Shown here piece after piece: positions 34,370-41,085 of a stretch of DNA of 64,000 nt. The translations under genes were made by a program, and so were the position numbers. Positions within the stretch are counted from its first letter, which is position 1, and each line of letters begins with the position of its first letter. Under the pieces are notes generated by a model that was not told the origin of the DNA, did no database searches, and was given only the letters and a program-made list of their open reading frames with translations. Source of the stretch: Paenibacillus sp. FSL H8-0048 (GTDB lineage: Bacteria; Bacillota; Bacilli; Paenibacillales; Paenibacillaceae); the NCBI RefSeq assembly GCF_038002825.1, contig NZ_JBBODF010000001.1:620001-684000 (forward strand), given 5' to 3'.

Positions 34370-35380
34370 TTACATTTTCCCAATGACTACCCTTGTCCCC
34401 TGCCCGCTGGAGTTGAATTCAGCCTTCAGGCTCATTGTATTCAGCATATAATGTACGGTCGACAGCCCTATTCCCGCCCCGCCACCGTATGCGGAATGAT
34501 CCATGCCTAAGCCTCTGTCAGCGACAAGAATCCTTTCCTCCTGCACATCGACAGCGATATAAGCATATTTTCCGTCCGCTGCATGGCGGATGATATTCTG
34601 AAACAGATTATCCAGCACCCGGGTCATCCATTTGGGATCTGCCGTCCAGTGGAAGCTCTCTTCTGTGGGCAGATCAACATCGACCTGAATGCCATGTTCT
34701 TCAAAAACCGGATACCATGCAGCAACCGAGGCTCTTACCAGGCGCCCCATGTCTGTGGTTGCAGGCTCGAAGGGGTATTTTCCTGAGGTAAGCAAGGTAT
34801 ACGAGAGCAAATCATCCATCAGTTCTCCGGTCCGGGTAATGGTCTGGTTGATCTCGGCTAAGGAGCTCTGAGCTTCAGCACTCATAGGTTCTTTGTTCAG
34901 CCGGGTGACATGTCCCCGCATGATGGTCAGAGGTGTCCGCAGGTCGTGGGACATGTTGGCAATAAGCCGTTGCCGCAGCGCTGCCTCTTCCTGCTCCCGC
35001 CTGCGGCTGTCTTCCAGCTGCTGAATCATCCGGTTGAAGGAACCGCCTAACTGGTCTATTTCATCCATGCGGTCCTTTTGAATCAGGACAGGCTCAGGCC
35101 ACGAATCGGTAGCAGCGGGAGTAGCGGACATAGCATCCTGTAACCGGGTCAGACGTTTGCGGAGTTTCCAGAAGAACAGCCAGGATAGAACAATGAACGC
35201 CAAAATAATGCCAGTGAATATAAGGACTGTAATGTAAAACAGATTCAGCGTATTGAACCTTGCCTCTGGCCCGGAAGTTCCAAAGAATGATGAGAAGACC
35301 ATCAGCGTGAGGGGCGGAAGAAGGATGAACAGAAAGTGCAGCTTCAAAAAATGCCGGAATAAGGAGCGGGGCTGCTTCAT
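34370..35380 (-). CDS. Sensor histidine kinase of the ABC-linked two-component system
   Basis: A 336-residue kinase with two helices (about residues 13-32 and 47-70) and almost no extracytoplasmic part, as in intramembrane-sensing kinases. A HAMP-like segment leads to the H-box LIANMSHDLRTPLTIMRGH, the N-box LDNLFQNIIRHAADG and G-box GGAGIGLSTVHYML. Intramembrane kinases of this build often sense cell-envelope antibiotics, frequently through a neighbouring ABC transporter. It overlaps the response regulator by four bases. Confidence 0.9.
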   Translation of the reverse strand: MKQPRSLFRHFLKLHFLFILLPPLTLMVFSSFFGTSGPEARFNTLNLFYITVLIFTGIILAFIVLSWLFFWKLRKRLTRLQDAMSATPAATDSWPEPVLIQKDRMDEIDQLGGSFNRMIQQLEDSRRREQEEAALRQRLIANMSHDLRTPLTIMRGHVTRLNKEPMSAEAQSSLAEINQTITRTGELMDDLLSYTLLTSGKYPFEPATTDMGRLVRASVAAWYPVFEEHGIQVDVDLPTEESFHWTADPKWMTRVLDNLFQNIIRHAADGKYAYIAVDVQEERILVADRGLGMDHSAYGGGAGIGLSTVHYMLNTMSLKAEFNSSGQGTRVVIGKM

Positions 35381-36054
35381 CGCTTCACCCGGTAGCCGAT
35401 TCCCTTCAGCGTCTCAATAATCTCCGGGGTCTCCGGGTCACGCTCCAGCTTCTGCCGCAGCCGGTGGAGATGTACCAGCAAAGTCTTGTCGCCAGGAATA
35501 TAAGCTTCCTCCCAGACAGCTTCATAGAGCTGTTCCTTCGGCAGAACCTGATTCGGATGCCGCAGGAAATACATCAGTATCTGATGCTGCTTCCCTGTCA
35601 ATATGATCTCTTCTCCTGTGCGCTTGTCATACAGAGTCTGGAGCTTCATATCCACTTCAATATGAGTACCCAGTGTAATAAGATCTGAGGAGACTCCTCC
35701 GCTGCGGCGGATCAATACCTCCAGCCTGGCCACCAATTCATCGGTATGGAAAGGCTTAGTCACATAGTCATCCGCGAATTGCAGTCCCTCCACCTTATCG
35801 TCGACAGAGGTCCGGGCGGTCAACAGCAGCACCGGAACGGCGGGTGCCGCCTTTTTCAGCCTTTTGCCTATAGTGAATCCATCTAAGCCCGGCAGCATGA
35901 TATCCAGAATAACGACATCATGCTGCGCGGCCTCAGCCTCGGCTCCCTCACCGGACAGCAGCCATTGTACCGTATATCCCCGCTGCTCCAGCTCCTCTTT
36001 GACCCAGGTGCCGATTCGCTCATTATCTTCAATATAAAGTATGCTAGTTCTCAA
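35377..36054 (-). CDS. OmpR-family response regulator
   Basis: A 225-residue regulator: receiver with ILYIEDNERIG, acceptor Asp in VVILDIMLPGLDG, LLLTARTS and DDYVTKPFHTDE; winged helix with PKEQLYEAVWEEAY and LLVHLHRLRQKLERD. It overlaps the Spo0E-family gene upstream by 11 bases and the kinase downstream by four. Probably controls the ABC genes at 32073-34278. Confidence 0.92.
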   Translation of the reverse strand: MRTSILYIEDNERIGTWVKEELEQRGYTVQWLLSGEGAEAEAAQHDVVILDIMLPGLDGFTIGKRLKKAAPAVPVLLLTARTSVDDKVEGLQFADDYVTKPFHTDELVARLEVLIRRSGGVSSDLITLGTHIEVDMKLQTLYDKRTGEEIILTGKQHQILMYFLRHPNQVLPKEQLYEAVWEEAYIPGDKTLLVHLHRLRQKLERDPETPEIIETLKGIGYRVKR

Positions 36055-36244
36055 GTGATTTCCTGCTCTCTATTAATCTCTGCTGCTCTCCCTTCATATT
36101 ATACTGGTTAATCAATTCATCCAATACCATGGATTGCTTAAGGACCGCAGGATGCTGAAGATCATGATGTTTCTCCGCCAGAATGTGAAGCCGGCTCCGG
36201 GCACGTTCAATACGGACCTGCACGAGCATGTTTCTGTTCACCAT
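36044..36244 (-). CDS. Spo0E-family aspartyl-phosphate phosphatase
   Basis: A 66-residue helical protein. The motif KQSMVLDELINQY matches the Spo0E signature (S-x-x-L-D-x-x-I-x-x-Y) between two helices. Spo0E-type proteins remove phosphate from Spo0A and related receivers. GGGAGGA is five bases before the ATG. It is the first gene of a run into the response regulator, with an 11-base overlap, so it is either a sporulation brake expressed with a stress response or a phosphatase for the neighbouring receiver; the latter is my inference. Confidence 0.82.
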   Translation of the reverse strand: MVNRNMLVQVRIERARSRLHILAEKHHDLQHPAVLKQSMVLDELINQYNMKGEQQRLIESRKSLEN

Positions 36245-36316
36245 AGAATCCTCCCTTTATGCTATCATAGGGTTTTATGACAGATAATAGGATATCTATT
36301 TGATTGCACAAAACAA

Positions 36317-36367
36317 CCCCACAAAGTGGAGCTTGGCTTCGATGTAGAATCAGGTACATTGCGAGGC
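36317..36367 (+). repeat. Hairpin repeat, copy 1
   Basis: Starts CCCCACAAAGTGGAGCTTGG, then GCTTCGATGTAGAATCAGGT and ACATTGCGAGG. The same element lies inverted at 41033-41085. The ends are imperfect inverted repeats (CCCCACAAAGT and ACTTTGCGGGG in the better-kept copy). No coding sense; it sits between the Spo0E gene and the terminator of the quorum-sensing pair. Confidence 0.7.
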
Positions 36368-36378
36368 CACCGAAACAT

Positions 36379-36410
36379 AAAAAAGGCGCCCCCGAGATGT
36401 CAGGAGCACC
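36379..36410 (-). terminator. Intrinsic terminator of the receptor/pheromone operon
   Basis: On the minus strand GGTGCTCC pairs with GGGGGCGCC (two G-T pairs), followed by TTTTTT. It lies 24 bases after the pheromone-precursor stop. Confidence 0.8.
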
Positions 36411-36433
36411 CTTGTGTATTTTTGCGAAAATGA

Positions 36434-36538
36434 TTAAGTTCCCCAGCCATGTCCCATCGTAGTCACCAAGGTTAACGTCGTTGAAATAACAATCGAAACA
36501 CTACAGAGCGTCAAGAAGAATAAGATCTTTTTTCGCAT
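36434..36538 (-). CDS. Candidate pheromone precursor peptide (34 aa)
   Basis: A 34-codon gene just below usual annotation size. The product has a basic start (MRKK), a hydrophobic export helix (ILFFLTLCSVSIVISTTLTL) and a short tail ending VTTMGHGWGT. This is the layout of Phr/Alo-type propeptides: exported, cut outside, and the last five to ten residues re-imported by the oligopeptide permease. GTGAGGTG lies ten bases before the ATG. It overlaps the end of the receptor gene by 38 bases, as phr genes typically do with rap genes, and is followed by a terminator. From memory, a Paenibacillus Alo pheromone is SHGRGG; GHGWGT shares the xHGxGx pattern. Confidence 0.75.
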   Translation of the reverse strand: MRKKILFFLTLCSVSIVISTTLTLVTTMGHGWGT

Positions 36539-37910
36539 TGAGCTGATACACCTCACTTGATAGATTTTTGAATCTTCCCTGCAGTTCCTGATCTGCGAAA
36601 TCCCTATATTCCTCAAAAAGTGTCATACAAGCAATCATATTTCGACTGCTATTCATGGTAATTGATATTTCCAAACCTGTTAGTAGAATACTTAATGCGC
36701 TCTCAGTATCCTTTTTCTGATTGAAATGATAGATTGCCAGCTCTATGAGGAATTGCGCATAGCTCTCTTGCAGAATGGCCTGCTTGTAATCGCCACAATC
36801 TGTCTTGCCCGATTCATAGGGTATGTATGGCGCGAACCGCTCTAAGATGCTGTCAATATTAAGCTTAAATACATTCGCCGCTTGAACGATATAACGCAAT
36901 GCTACAAATATTTCATTCTCTTGAAGCGCTATATAATTGACGTACTCATGGATTACATCCAATTCTCCGGACATTAACCGGTATAGATAGGTGTTAGCAA
37001 CAGCCCATTCTGTAAATTGTGCAGTGATCTGCCTGGATTGTTCATCGCTCTCCTGTACCCAGCGTTCGGCATTTGCATACAGATCTACAAAGGATAAGGC
37101 CCGCCCGTAATCGCCGCTCGCTTCGCTGGCTGTAGCTCTGGCTAAATATGCATACAGGATATAATAGTAGAAGGGACGCTCAGGACGCTTCAACCCTTCT
37201 TCTATGATGTCAGACCGGCGGCCTTCCAGCTCATATTGAACAGATGCTACCCGGTGCATTTCCTTAGCGAGTTCATCCACTCTTTTCCACTTGTGTACCA
37301 GACCATATATATGCATTAGCTGTTTCATTGCATCGAGCTGATCGGCTGCATCTAGGCGGCTTACATATAACTCAAATTGAGTGGCTGCACGTAACTTCTC
37401 CTCCAGATCCTGTTGTTCTTCTAATTCAATCTGAAATATACGGTACTGGCATAATGCTAACTGTTCGGAATGCTGATACTTTTCGGCTTCGCTCACACCC
37501 TGATACAATATCCTTGCAGCACTGCGTTTATTGTCCGCATAAAATTGCTCAGCGAATTCAAACAGTAAAGAGGCATAAGATAAATCCTCCAGCAAACGGT
37601 TCACAATCTGTTCAATACAATCCAAACGATCTAGTTCTGCACACCGGAAAATAAAAGGGCGTATACGCCGCATAGAGACTACAAAGGAAAAGCATTCCTC
37701 AATGTATTCTTCAAAAAAATAGTCCTCCGGCAGCTCCATTCCAGCAGTAATCGCAGCCAGCTGTGCCATGGAGATTGGATGTTTACCTTTTAAGATCCGG
37801 CTGAGCGTACCTGAATTGAGACCCGATAACTCCGCAAAATGGGAATGTATCATATGATTGCTGTTCATATACGCGAGCAGGTCTTCCCGGATAGAATTTA
37901 CCGATCCCAA
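36501..37910 (-). CDS. RRNPP-type quorum-sensing receptor (AimR/AloR-like HTH-TPR protein)
   Basis: A 469-residue cytoplasmic regulator. Residues about 1-65 are a Cro/C1-type helix-turn-helix (FAELSGLNSGTLSRILKGKH, PISMAQLAAITAGMELPEDY). The rest is helical with TPR-like repeats (LLFEFAEQFYADNKRSAARI, HIYGLVHKWKRVDELAKEMH, EASGDYGRALSFVDLYANAE, ALSILLTGLEISITMN). HTH plus TPR defines the PlcR/PrgX/AimR class, which bind a short imported peptide. Length exceeds phage AimR (about 380) and fits the chromosomal Alo receptors. Start: TTG at 37910, nine bases after AAGGAGG; 28 more codons are open upstream without support. The pheromone gene overlaps its 3' end. Confidence 0.85.
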   Translation of the reverse strand: MGSVNSIREDLLAYMNSNHMIHSHFAELSGLNSGTLSRILKGKHPISMAQLAAITAGMELPEDYFFEEYIEECFSFVVSMRRIRPFIFRCAELDRLDCIEQIVNRLLEDLSYASLLFEFAEQFYADNKRSAARILYQGVSEAEKYQHSEQLALCQYRIFQIELEEQQDLEEKLRAATQFELYVSRLDAADQLDAMKQLMHIYGLVHKWKRVDELAKEMHRVASVQYELEGRRSDIIEEGLKRPERPFYYYILYAYLARATASEASGDYGRALSFVDLYANAERWVQESDEQSRQITAQFTEWAVANTYLYRLMSGELDVIHEYVNYIALQENEIFVALRYIVQAANVFKLNIDSILERFAPYIPYESGKTDCGDYKQAILQESYAQFLIELAIYHFNQKKDTESALSILLTGLEISITMNSSRNMIACMTLFEEYRDFADQELQGRFKNLSSEVYQLNAKKDLILLDAL

Positions 37911-37950
37911 ACCCACACACCTCCTTCCATAAAATAGGATTAAAAGCAAA

Positions 37951-37980
37951 CGTATAGTTGATACTAAAGTTGAATCAAAC
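37951..37980 (-). promoter_or_regulatory. Possible promoter/operator of the receptor gene
   Basis: On the minus strand TTGATT and TATACG are 16 bases apart and precede the receptor ribosome binding site. The segment also holds TTGAT and ATCAA as a dyad (37958-37978), a reasonable place for autoregulation. Seen by eye only. Confidence 0.35.
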
Positions 37981-38146
37981 GGCGGTAAATACAAAGGGAT
38001 ATTTTACTATTTATCCCGTTTACATCTATTATTATATACTGAAAAACAATTTACGCAATATATTTCGTGTATTATAAAGCGTTAAATTAACTTCTTTCCT
38101 CCCCTATCATAAAAACATACCGAAAAGTTGAGGGAGATATTGCATT

Positions 38147-38383
38147 TTGAGGATAAAGGATGCACGGAAAGCCGCAGGGTATACCCAAGAATCCATCGTA
38201 CATCAGATCAATGACACCATGAAATGCACCTTGCGTAACTACCAGAATATTGAGTACGGTGTGGTCCTCCCGAACGTTACATTGGCGCTTCTAATCAGTC
38301 ACTTGCTTGGCGTTGATCCCCGTGAAGTAGATGAATGGAAATACTCAAATCAACGTGCAGATGCGCAAAAAAATGGCAATTGA
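38147..38383 (+). CDS. Small Cro/C1-type HTH protein (78 aa)
   Basis: A 78-residue protein made almost only of an XRE helix-turn-helix: KDARKAAGYTQESIVHQIND, LRNYQNIEYGVVLPNVTLAL and LISHLLGVDPREVDEW. Start is a TTG with GAGGGAG ten bases ahead. Divergent from the RRNPP receptor with a 236-base AT-rich gap between them; a terminator follows. It could be an accessory regulator or target of the quorum-sensing pair. The HTH has a slightly unusual TMKCTLRNYQN recognition region. Confidence 0.8.
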   Translation: MRIKDARKAAGYTQESIVHQINDTMKCTLRNYQNIEYGVVLPNVTLALLISHLLGVDPREVDEWKYSNQRADAQKNGN

Positions 38384-38416
38384 ATTTCCATTTGACCTAT
38401 CAGTTCGTTGATAAGC

Positions 38417-38460
38417 AAAAAACCACCGGTTAAGGGATGGACCTTCAACGGTGGTTTTTT
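38417..38460. terminator. Intrinsic terminator between convergent genes
   Basis: AAAAAACCACCG (38417-38428) pairs with CGGTGGTTTTTT (38449-38460), with T tracts on both strands. Confidence 0.88.
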
Positions 38461-38474
38461 ATTTTTACAACGCA

Positions 38475-39458
38475 TTAATCCTTATAAATTCTCCTGTAGC
38501 TGTCACGCAAGCTGATTCCGTCGCCTTCCAACACAGTGACAACATAATCCCCCAGGTCTTCGGAATAATTAAAGTGCACATTGGTCCCTGAATCCAGGAA
38601 GACGATCATGACATCCAGGCTGCGGCATTGCTCGATGATCTGAATACCGTTATGCCGGGCAAACCCCTGGAAATCTCCCCACGTACGGAATTCGTTATTC
38701 TGCTGCCCTTCACCATTCGCATCCCCATCGTGTTCCGGGATGAACTTCATATTCTCGCCGGTGAGTTGCAGCTTCTCATCATAAAAGATCTCCAGCAGCC
38801 AATGCTTGAACTGAAATCCCAGTATCGTTCCTGTGATGCTGCTGTGGCTTTCTTTGGTGGTGCACAGCGTGAGCAGCTCCGGAAACTGGAGTTTCTGCCC
38901 CGGCAGCTTGAAGAATCCACCGTGCTTCAGGTAGCTGCTGACTGTACAGCCCATGCTCTCCATCTCCAGGATCATTGGCTCAGCTATAATGCGGCTCAGT
39001 TTGCTCGAGTTGCCATAACGACTGCTAATCTGATCCAATAGATAATCGCCATGCTCCGCCGAGTATTGGAAAATTACCCGCAGTCCGTTACTTAGATGTG
39101 CTCTAATACTCTTACGGGTCTGCGTGAAGCTTACGGTGGTCAGCCCAAGCTCTGCAAGGTAATTCGGGAACTGCTGCCATAGGCGCATGTCATCCCCCGT
39201 AACTCTCCGTCCTCTACGGTTAAAGTTAAGCTGCGAACCGAAGTAGCCTTTAACGGTGTAGATTAAGCTTAAACTGCATTGCCGGAACTCAAATTCCAGG
39301 CTGAGACCGTGCTCACTCCTGTAGCTGGCTTGACAGTCAAGCATAAGCTCCCGTAGCGTCCGTCCGCGATTCTCCGGTATTTCCATATACCCGCCGTATG
39401 TTATGAAGTCATCAAGCTGCTTAAAGCTGCTTACTTTTCTGGAGGGACTGATGTTCAT
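38475..39458 (-). CDS. Protein of unknown function with an internal duplication
   Basis: About 327 residues from the ATG at 39458; the frame is open to a GTG at 39518 inside the SDR gene, and AAAGGTG abuts the ATG, so the start is unsure. Two halves resemble each other: DDFITYGGYMEIPE with SSYLKHGGFFKLPG, SLEFEFRQCSLSLIYTVKGY with GFQFKHWLLEIFYDEKLQL, and NGLRVIFQYSAEHGDYLLDQ with GTNVHFNYSEDLGDYVVTVL. Each unit is about 150 residues of alternating strand-like segments. There is no signal peptide, membrane helix or known catalytic motif. It is the last gene of the TetR-SDR operon. Confidence 0.65.
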   Translation of the reverse strand: MNISPSRKVSSFKQLDDFITYGGYMEIPENRGRTLRELMLDCQASYRSEHGLSLEFEFRQCSLSLIYTVKGYFGSQLNFNRRGRRVTGDDMRLWQQFPNYLAELGLTTVSFTQTRKSIRAHLSNGLRVIFQYSAEHGDYLLDQISSRYGNSSKLSRIIAEPMILEMESMGCTVSSYLKHGGFFKLPGQKLQFPELLTLCTTKESHSSITGTILGFQFKHWLLEIFYDEKLQLTGENMKFIPEHDGDANGEGQQNNEFRTWGDFQGFARHNGIQIIEQCRSLDVMIVFLDSGTNVHFNYSEDLGDYVVTVLEGDGISLRDSYRRIYKD

Positions 39459-39474
39459 CACCTTTCTCTCAGCA

Positions 39475-40227
39475 TTAATCAATGGTTTCGACAATTGCAG
39501 TCTTTCCGAAATCTTCACTTACAAGAATCTCAATTAATTTAGATGCTGTGTATTCCGGGGAGTGCAGCTTGCCTTCCTCAGATAGCTGAATGAATTCATT
39601 AACATAGGGGAACAGCTCAGCGGGAACGGATCGTATATCTGATTGCAAGCTTGTATCGATCATGCCTGGATACACTGCTGCTGCTTTTGCCGGATAGGCA
39701 GCCAGCTTTTGTTCGATGTCTATACATTTGGTAAAAGTGTCTAAACCAGCTTTCGCAGTACTGTAGGCGCTTTGTGAAGGCAGTATGTACTTTGCAGAAG
39801 CTGAGGATATATTCAGGATTCTTTTATCCACATTCATATGCTTGGTAAGCTGTAAAAAGTTGGAGGTAATCACCATCGGTGCTAACAGATTCAAATGGAG
39901 GTTCTCTACGATTTGCTCCGTCACTAACTGATCAATCGGGCACACAGGAATCAACATGGCGGCATTATTGATCAGATAGACGGCTTCGCCGCTGGAATGA
40001 ACAGCAATTCGTTGAAAAATCTCTTCACAAAGCTGATCGAGACCACCAATATTCGTTAAATCATAATTGAAATAATCCATGTGACAATCCAGTTCCTTCG
40101 CACGTGCCATGAGTCCTTGGTTAACCGTTCTGGATATGCATATCAGATGGTGGGACGGGTCGATGAATTGATTAGCTAGGGATTCACCGATTCCTCTGGA
40201 GGTACCTGTAATAATAATATGTTTCAA
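39475..40227 (-). CDS. Short-chain dehydrogenase, (S)-benzoin-forming benzil reductase-like
   Basis: A 250-residue SDR: ITGTSRGIGESLANQF, NNAAMLIPVCPIDQL, ISSASAKYILPSQSAYSTAK with Ser, Tyr and Lys in place. The overall form is close to Bacillus YueD, which reduces benzil asymmetrically; the natural substrate is unknown. It lies 23 bases after the TetR gene and is probably controlled by it. Confidence 0.85.
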   Translation of the reverse strand: MKHIIITGTSRGIGESLANQFIDPSHHLICISRTVNQGLMARAKELDCHMDYFNYDLTNIGGLDQLCEEIFQRIAVHSSGEAVYLINNAAMLIPVCPIDQLVTEQIVENLHLNLLAPMVITSNFLQLTKHMNVDKRILNISSASAKYILPSQSAYSTAKAGLDTFTKCIDIEQKLAAYPAKAAAVYPGMIDTSLQSDIRSVPAELFPYVNEFIQLSEEGKLHSPEYTASKLIEILVSEDFGKTAIVETID

Positions 40228-40250
40228 GTGTATACGCCCCCTGTTAGTTA

Positions 40251-40850
40251 TTAGCGGTCTTCACGAATGAACGTTCTTCGGACAGCCTCTTCCCATATCA
40301 TCTGATATTCGAGGTCCATCTTCATCATCTTACATCTGGACAAATTATCGATAAGCAAGGCAAGGATAGCTGCGTTAACCCCGATGGTTGGAGAAGCGAT
40401 AAGCCCGAATTCAGCACCTAGCGAGAGAAGCTGCTCAAAGCCCTTTACAAAATCTTGTTGGATGCTCAGGAATGGAGCTCTAAATTGTTCATCCCGCTCA
40501 GCCAGCATCGCAAACTCACTGAGCACCCTTAATGTGGAACGATATTCTTCTTCGCCGCTTGGCAGCATGTTTAGACCGCCGCTGATTAGGATTTCCACGA
40601 AATTGTCTATATTGGCGGATTGGGTATCAAAGTACGCTGTAAAATGATGGTCCCGGAAAATATGTTCAAAGGTCCGGCTGATCAGCTCTTCTTTGGTCGC
40701 AAAATGATAATAAATAGAGGATTTGGTAATCCCTACTTTTTTGGCGATCAAGCCCAAACTCGTTTTCTCTATTCCATACTCAGCAAAAAGCTCAAATGCG
40801 GCCTGGATGATGTAACCGGATGTAATCTCTTTCTTCTTGATAACCCTCAG
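40251..40850 (-). CDS. TetR-family repressor with a non-standard start
   Basis: About 198 residues. HTH: SGYIIQAAFELFAEYGIEKT and IAKKVGITKSSIYYHFATKE; the C-terminal half is the ligand domain. Between the ribosome-binding site AGAAGGGAG (40857-40865) and the HTH there is no ATG, GTG or TTG in frame: the codons read CTG AGG GTT ATC AAG. Start is therefore CTG (40850) or ATC (40841), or a mutated ATG/GTG. The frame is open to 41057 but that part lies upstream of the promoter and is not transcribed with the gene. Leads the SDR operon. Confidence 0.82.
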   Translation of the reverse strand: MRVIKKKEITSGYIIQAAFELFAEYGIEKTSLGLIAKKVGITKSSIYYHFATKEELISRTFEHIFRDHHFTAYFDTQSANIDNFVEILISGGLNMLPSGEEEYRSTLRVLSEFAMLAERDEQFRAPFLSIQQDFVKGFEQLLSLGAEFGLIASPTIGVNAAILALLIDNLSRCKMMKMDLEYQMIWEEAVRRTFIREDR

Positions 40851-40874
40851 GCTCCCTTCTATTGAATTAGTGTC

Positions 40875-40924
40875 ATTATAAGGAATAGTATAATGAAGTG
40901 TCAATAATTTAACGACCGATCGTT
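40875..40924 (-). promoter_or_regulatory. Promoter and operator of the TetR gene
   Basis: On the minus strand TTGACA (40899-40904) and TATAAT (40875-40880) form a near-consensus promoter with an 18-base spacer. AACGATCGGTCGTT (40911-40924) just upstream of the -35 box is an AACGA/TCGTT dyad of the kind bound by TetR proteins. The start of transcription would fall only a few bases before the ribosome binding site. Confidence 0.7.
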
Positions 40925-40946
40925 CAAAAAACATTGCGCATAGAAT

Positions 40947-40972
40947 AACCACCTGCAAGGATGCAGGTGGTT
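40947..40972. terminator. Perfect hairpin between the TetR operon and GH127
   Basis: AACCACCTGCA (40947-40957) pairs exactly with TGCAGGTGGTT (40962-40972). On the minus strand it could end the GH127 transcript, but no T tract follows (ATTCTATG), so termination is not certain. Confidence 0.5.
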
Positions 40973-41032
40973 GTTCTACTAAATAACGCCTATGCTTATT
41001 TAAATAGACAAGAATGTATATGTTTCCGGGGT

Positions 41033-41085
41033 CCCCGCAAAGTACCTGAATATACATCGAAGCTAAAACTCCACTTTGTGGGGGG
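41033..41085 (-). repeat. Hairpin repeat, copy 2, overlapping the end of GH127
   Basis: On the minus strand it reads CCCCACAAAGTGGAGTTTTA, GCTTCGATGTATATTCAGGT, ACTTTGCGGGG and matches the element at 36317-36367. The terminal arms CCCCACAAAGT and ACTTTGCGGGG are imperfect inverted repeats. The last six codons and the stop of the GH127 gene lie inside it. Confidence 0.7.
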
